DNA of 64,000 bases, from NCBI GenBank assembly GCA_023053685.1, contig JALIGW010000010.1, forward strand, positions 13,913,419-13,977,418, given 5' to 3'. The DNA comes from Diadophis punctatus similis (lineage: Eukaryota; Chordata; Lepidosauria; Squamata; Dipsadidae). Shown one piece after another: positions 59,443 to 64,000 of the stretch. The notes beneath the pieces were generated by a model. It was not told the origin of the DNA and searched no databases. It saw only the letters and a program-made list of their open reading frames with translations. A program made the position numbers and the translations under genes. The first letter of the stretch is position 1; every line of letters begins with the position of its first letter.

Positions 59443-60129
59443 CCGTATTTTTCGGAGTATAAGACGCACCTTTTTACCCCCCAAAAGAGGGTGAAAACTT
59501 GGGTGCGTGTTATACACCTAATGCAGCCCCACCCACCCAGCCACCCCCACCCTTTGGCCTCTGTCTTCTAGCAATTTATCTGCTTGCAGCAAAGAGGGAA
59601 GAGCCTGTAAAGCCAAGCAAGTCACTAGCAGCTTTCTGACGTACAGCTGATTTGCCACGTGGGAAAATGAAAGTGAAACTGATTTGCAAAGAGGCAAATA
59701 GCTTGGCGAGACAGGCAGATTTTTATTTTCTGCTGAACTGGATGGAAGGGGGTAAGTGAATAACTATAAATGTCTGTAGAATGTTCAAATTATTAGACTT
59801 ATTTTTTAAAGACTGCTTTATTATTGTTCTAGCCAGGGGTCTCCAACCTTAGCAATTTTAAGACTTGTGGACTTCAACTCCCAGAATTCCACAGCCAGCT
59901 TTGTTAGCTTTGCTGGCTGTGGAATTCTGGGAGTTGAAGTCCACAAGTCTTAAAGTTGCCAAGGTTGGAGACCTCTAGACAACTTAACAAAATAAAGAAG
60001 CTTTTTAAAATAAATGCTTGCTCTGAAGAGGTCCAGTGCTATTGTATCTTCTTTTAAATAATAGAGAATAATGTATACTTCCAGAAATTTTAATTAATTT
60101 TAACAGCTCTGTACAAGTATAGTCTGAAA
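59443..60129 (+). mobile_element. TA-flanked DNA transposon, copy 3, truncated by DIRS
   Basis: Starts at TA then CCGTATTTTTCGGAGTATAA and follows copy 1 closely to TGTACAAGTATAGTCTGAAATGG. There the sequence switches to the DIRS terminal repeat at about 60130. It carries the same hairpin MITE (59833-59974). Confidence 0.9.
59833..59974. mobile_element. Hairpin MITE in copy 3
   Basis: Palindrome with arms including GACTTGTGGACTTCAACTCC and its complement. CTAG is on each side (59829-59832 and 59975-59978). Confidence 0.82.
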
Positions 60130-60240
60130 TGGTACGTTGTCCTACCTGAACGTCCATTCTCGTAGGTGTGGAGCTATCATCCAGGATAGGATGGGTTACA
60201 TCACGTCTCTCAACCAATCAGGACTGAGTCTTTTTTTGAT
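60130..60240 (-). repeat. DIRS terminal repeat
   Basis: TACCTGAACGTCCATTCTCG and AGGTGTGGAGCTATCATCC recur as the reverse complement at 60422-60470. CAATCAGGACTGAGTC is shared with the terminal repeat of the old DIRS element at 32 kb, so the two elements are distant relatives. Confidence 0.88.
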
Positions 60241-60421
60241 GTAATTCTGCCTCTGTCTCCAAGAACCCGCTTTTGACGAAGATGAAGCACCGACTCAACG
60301 TGGTCACCGCTGGAAAGCTCTCGGATCTAAAGGAAAAGGTTGCATCCCGCCCCCACACAAAGACAAACCAAAAACGGAACCCTGCCACCCCGGAGACCAT
60401 ATGACTGAAATGGGAGGGTCT

Positions 60422-60511
60422 GGATGATAGCTCCACACCTACGAGAATGGACGTTCAGGTAGGACAATGTACCATTTTCCATAGTGGGTGGAGCTATCAT
60501 CCAGGATGGGA
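60422..60511 (-). repeat. DIRS internal complementary region
   Basis: GGATGATAGCTCCACACC to CAGGTAGGACAATGTACC is complementary to the outer end. The adjacent CATAGTGGGTGGAGCTATCATCCAGG should match the missing opposite terminus. Confidence 0.85.
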
Positions 60512-60559
60512 CATGCCAAAGCTTAGTGTCCCGCGGGAGGGAAGAGAGGGACCCGGGAA

Positions 60560-61882
60560 TCATGGAGGCAGGACCCTTTGCAAGACCCTGTGGCCAAAGG
60601 CCACATCAGCCGAGGCAAAGGAATCTATTTTATAGTGCCTTACGAAGGATGACGGTGTGGCCCAGGAGGCAGCCCTGCAAATTTCTTCCAGAGGAGCCTG
60701 TGTGGACCAGGTGGCGGACGTAGCCGCACTCCGCGTGGAATGGGCCGTGATCCCGGAGGGGCAAGGCTTGGAAGAAAGCTCGTAGGCCTTGGCAATGACC
60801 GCCCGGATCCACCGCCCCACCGTGGCCGAGGAAACCTTGAGACCCATGGAAGAAGGGAGGAAGGAGAGGAAGAGGGCCTCTGACCTGCACCAGTCCTTGG
60901 TGCGGTGCAGGTAGATTCGGAGGGCCTGGCGCACGTCAAGGGAGTGCCACTGGCGTTCGAGGGGCCTGGTAGGGTGGGAACAGAAACTAGGGAGGACAAG
61001 CTCCTGAGCTCTGTGGAACCAGGAGTTGACCTTTGGGAGGAAGGTTGGGTCTAGCCTGAGAACCACCCTGTCTGGGAAGAACACGCAAAGGTCAGAACGT
61101 GCTGACAGGTCTGCGATCTCCAAAATTCTGCGTGCTGAGGTAATGGCCACCAGGAAGGCCACTTTTTGAGTTAAGTAGTGTAGGGAAGCGGACCGGAGGG
61201 GTTCGTAAGGAGTGCCCGTTAGGGAGTTAAGTACTGAGGAAAGGTCCCAGGTTGGGAAGCGGTGGACTACAGGAGGCCGATGCGTGGAAGCTCCCCTCAG
61301 GAATTGGCAGAGGAGAGGATGGTGAGAAAGCGATGGCAGGCTGCCGCAAGACAGAACGGATGACAGGGCCGCCACCTGGCGATGGAGCATGTTCGCTGAT
61401 AGCCCTTTGTCAAAGCTGTCCCGGAAGAAACCTAGTAAGTGGCCCACAGAATTTGAGGTAGGTGAACAACCTGCGGTCTGGCACCAGGAGCAGAAGGTAC
61501 ACCAGGTAGCTGAATAGATGCGCTTCGTTGAGGGGCGCCTGGAGTCCAGGATAAGGTCAACGGCCCCAGGTGGGATGTGCTGGCTGACTAGAGTGCCCCG
61601 CTCAACCGCCATGTGGTCAGTTGTAGCCAGCGGGGTTCGGGATGGTGTATCGCCCCCTAGCTGAGCATAGATACAGTCACTGGCAGACGCCAAGGAGGGC
61701 AAACCAATAAAGTCAAGATGTCCACAAATCAGGTCCGGCGGGGCCAGTGGGGGGCTAGGAGAAAAACCTCCGCTTTCTCCGTCATTATCTTGCGGAGAAC
61801 TCGGGGTATCAGGGCTAGCGGTGGGAAGGCATATAGTAGCCAAGGGCACCGGAGGGCATCTGTGCCCTCCGCTTCCAGGCAC
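60560..61882 (-). CDS. DIRS tyrosine recombinase
   Basis: 440 residues, uninterrupted. It integrates the circular DIRS DNA without target duplication. Visible parts are an N-terminal SAM-like region with STKRIYSATWCTFCSWCQ, the first catalytic arginine in ITSARRILEIADLSA, the box AHSTRSAATSATW (His-x-x-Arg) and the nucleophilic Tyr in VRHYKIDS, near the C-terminus. The first 154 bp overlap the end of the RT frame, as in other DIRS elements. Catalytic residues are present, so this gene may be functional. Confidence 0.9.
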   Translation of the reverse strand: MPGSGGHRCPPVPLATICLPTASPDTPSSPQDNDGESGGFSPSPPLAPPDLICGHLDFIGLPSLASASDCIYAQLGGDTPSRTPLATTDHMAVERGTLVSQHIPPGAVDLILDSRRPSTKRIYSATWCTFCSWCQTAGCSPTSNSVGHLLGFFRDSFDKGLSANMLHRQVAALSSVLSCGSLPSLSHHPLLCQFLRGASTHRPPVVHRFPTWDLSSVLNSLTGTPYEPLRSASLHYLTQKVAFLVAITSARRILEIADLSARSDLCVFFPDRVVLRLDPTFLPKVNSWFHRAQELVLPSFCSHPTRPLERQWHSLDVRQALRIYLHRTKDWCRSEALFLSFLPSSMGLKVSSATVGRWIRAVIAKAYELSSKPCPSGITAHSTRSAATSATWSTQAPLEEICRAASWATPSSFVRHYKIDSFASADVAFGHRVLQRVLPP

Positions 61883-63238
61883 CGGAATCTGGTGAAGAAC
61901 CTGGGTAGTTGGTTATTCTCTCTGGAGGCGAAGAGGTCCACCACGGGTGAGCCGAATCGGTGGGACAGCTGCTGAAAGAGGTTGGGATGAAGCCGCCACT
62001 CCGTTTGATCTATCAAGGAATGGCTCAGCCAGTCCGCCTGGGTGTTGGCCTCCCCAGAGATGTACTCCGCCACGATAGATAGCAGATGGCTCTCCGCCAT
62101 GTTCCCAGAGCCCTGGCCTCGTCCATGAGGGCATGAGAGTGGGTGCCCCCGTCTGTTGACGTGCGCCTTGGCTGTGGTATTGTCCATTAGGACCAGGATA
62201 CGTTGACCCTCGACCAGATGTTGGAATTCCAGGAGGGCCAGGCGGATGGCACGTAGTTCCAGGAGGTTGATGGGAAGTGAGGCCTCCTGTGGGGACCAGA
62301 GGCCCTGGGCAACTGCTGTGTCCATGTGGGCTCCCCAGCCCGTCAGACTGGCATCGGAGGTGAGGACTAGCCTGTGCAGCTCGAGGAACAGGCAGCCCTG
62401 AAGTAGGGAGGGAGATATCCACCAGTGGAGCTGGCAGATGGCCGAAGGCACCAGGATCTTCGCCGGAGAGGAACCCCGACCTGCCTTCTGAAAAGGTAAG
62501 AGAAGCCATTGCAAGTCTCTGGAGTGTAGGCGAGTCCAGGGAACGATGTTGATGGCCGAAATCATTTTTCCCAGGAGCGTGGAGAGCAGGCGCAGAGGAA
62601 CTCTGCGACACCACAAGACAGTAGACACGAGATCGCGAATGCTGTCAACGCGTTCCTGGGAGAGGAACACCCTACACTGCAGAGAATCGACAATGGCCCC
62701 CAGGTGAATAAGGGAGGTACTCAGGGATAGGCGGCTTTTCTCCAAGTTGATGGAGAAACCGTGGCGTCTAAAAGCGGAAAGCATTACTTGGACATCATGG
62801 ACGGCTTGCTCATGGGAAGAAGCCAGGATGAGAATATCATCCAAGTAACAGTAGACGCGCACGGGGAGTGTTCTGAGATGGGCCGCCAAGGCCGCCACTA
62901 CCTTGGTGAACACTCTGGGGGCAGATGAGAGTCCAAAGGGCAGGGCCCGGTATTGGTAGTGGACACCCCCATAACAGAACCTGAGGTATTGTTGATGGTC
63001 AGGGAGGATGGGAATGTGGAGGTAGGCCTCCGTTAGGTCAATTGAAGCCAGGAGGTCCCCCCTCCGAATGCACGCCAAGATGGACTGAAGTGAGTGCATC
63101 TTGAACCGTCTCTATCTAATGTGACGGTTCAGTCTTTTGAGGTCAAGAATGGCTCTCCACCCTCCCGAGGATTTGGGAACTACAAATAATATAGAGTAGA
63201 ACCCCCTGCCCTACCTGGTCCTCAGGCACCTGCTGGAT
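61729..63238 (-). pseudogene. DIRS RT-RNase H with one stop codon
   Basis: The long open part starts at 63099 (MHSLQSILACIRRGDLLASI) but this is inside RT: the upstream in-frame sequence SSGGWRAILDLKRLNRHIR is also RT and is separated only by a TAG at about 63116. Motifs: SIDLTEAYLHIPI (A), LPFGLSSAPRVFTK (B), YCYLDDILILASS (C). RNase H has VLTSDASLTGWGAH, LLELRAIRLAL and VLMDNTTAKAHVN. At about 62110-62160 two compensating frameshifts appear to alter about 20 residues. The frame ends in a domain with VVDLFASRENNQLPRFFTR. One or few mutations from intact. Confidence 0.88.
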
Positions 63239-63658
63239 GGCTCAAATTTCCAGCAGGTGTGAGATGGCATTGCGCATGAGGACCCGTTTAGAAGCTCTAT
63301 TGGACAAAGGGCAGCGAATGAAGAAACTGGGGGGGGGGTGGAGAGAAACTCTAAGGAGAGGCCAAATTTTACCATCTCTGTGACCCAGGCGTCGGACGTA
63401 GTCTCCTCCCACCGGTCAGTGAAGAGCGATAGGCGTCCGCCGATGGGAGGGTCGTCCGGCGACTCACTTAGTGCATCGGAAGGAGCGACCTCCTCCTCCT
63501 CCTCTAAAGGGCCGCCTGGGTTGTCTACCCCTGAAGGACCTGTCCTGGGAATATCGTTGGCGAGCCCCGTACTGAGCCCCGTACTGACCTTGAGGCCTTT
63601 GAGGGTAGGAGGGGGCCGGGTCAGGTTGTCTGAATGGGCGCCTGGGATAGGGTCAGGG

Positions 63659-64000
63659 TCAGGGTCGAGGTGCGCCCCTGTGCTGATTGGATGGGAGGAC
63701 TTTCCTCTTATCCTTCGTTTCTACGAGAATGGGGTCTAAGGGAGCGCCAAACAGGTGGGTGCCATCGAAGGCGGACATGGCCAGACGCCACTTGAGTTTA
63801 ACATCCGCCTGCCAGGAGCAAAGCCAATGGAGTCTTCTGGCCACCATCGAGGAGCCCATTGCCCTGGATGCGAAATGGGCAGACTGGAGCGTGGCATCCG
63901 CCGTGTAATGAGCTGCTGCCAAAAGTTTGTTAATATCCTGATGCGCTCTAGCTTCTGAGGGAGGGAGGCGTTCCTGGAGATCACGAAGCCAAACCAGGGA
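63659..64000 (-). pseudogene. DIRS Gag C-terminal fragment
   Basis: The minus strand gives SAHFASRAMGSSMVARRLHW and FDGTHLFGAPLDPILVETKD, a Gag block seen in DIRS elements (ARR-LWL, LFG--LD). A frame change near 63920 separates the upstream part. The region 63240-63658, between this and RT, contains remnants in more than one frame. Confidence 0.7.

Larger units (their letters stand above)
60130..64000 (-). mobile_element. DIRS-type retrotransposon, right part only
   Basis: Minus-strand order from the right edge: gag C-terminus, RT-RNase H, tyrosine recombinase, internal complementary region and terminal repeat. It has no target duplication at the insertion in the TA element, as expected for recombinase-mediated integration. 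The left terminal repeat and gag start lie outside the window. Confidence 0.92.

Overview
The window is vertebrate nuclear DNA, most likely from a squamate reptile and probably a snake. The repeats show this: CR1-like LINEs ending in AAAT arrays, non-autonomous L1-like elements, DIRS, Penelope, Ty1/copia and Ty3/gypsy elements, several families of small hAT and TA-flanked DNA transposons, and long GAAA, CA, AT and AAT microsatellites. I found one host exon: exon 2 of PTCHD1 (13195-13855, minus strand), with acceptor and donor sites. No other PTCHD1 exon was recognised, so 1-13194 appears to be intron 2 and 13856-64000 intron 1, and intron 1 would exceed 50 kb. The relatively repeat-poor stretch around the exon is about 12.4-14.5 kb.

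Layout. 1-12.4 kb: a GAAA microsatellite, a LINE 3' end split by a TA-flanked MITE, a decayed Ty1/copia element (3984-7903) and a minus-strand CR1-like LINE (7962-11190). 12.4-14.5 kb: PTCHD1 exon 2 and flanking intron. 15.4-24.4 kb: a hAT element, then a plus-strand CR1 split by an apparently intact Ty1/copia retrotransposon (18798-23724). The copia LTRs are 472 bp each with two differences seen by eye, and it has an uninterrupted 1,285-residue polyprotein. 24.6-29.95 kb: an L1-like insertion with a 16-bp target duplication, filled with hAT elements, satellites and microsatellites. 30.2-31.2 kb: a second MITE copy carrying a tRNA-derived SINE. 31.6-37.8 kb: a Penelope 3' end with a hammerhead-like motif, then an old DIRS element with inverted terminal repeats. 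39.1-44.25 kb: a Penelope element split by a non-autonomous Ty3/gypsy element, which is itself split by a CR1 fragment.

45.6-64 kb is a nest. A LINE (I/Ingi-like, class uncertain) is interrupted by (a) a GC-rich insertion holding a fragment of PRKAA2 (AMPK alpha-2) exon 1 and a 36-bp minisatellite, (b) a CR1 LINE that is itself split by an L1-like element containing a second, half-L1 element with ORF1 only, and (c) a MITE that is in turn cut by a younger DIRS element running off the right edge.

Except for PTCHD1, the coding potential is of mobile elements. The most notable points are the PRKAA2 exon-1 fragment in a repeat, the intact copia element with a primer site matching the anticodon arm of initiator tRNA-Met, two Penelope hammerhead-like motifs, three non-autonomous L1-like elements, and target-site duplications that let the order of insertions be read directly.
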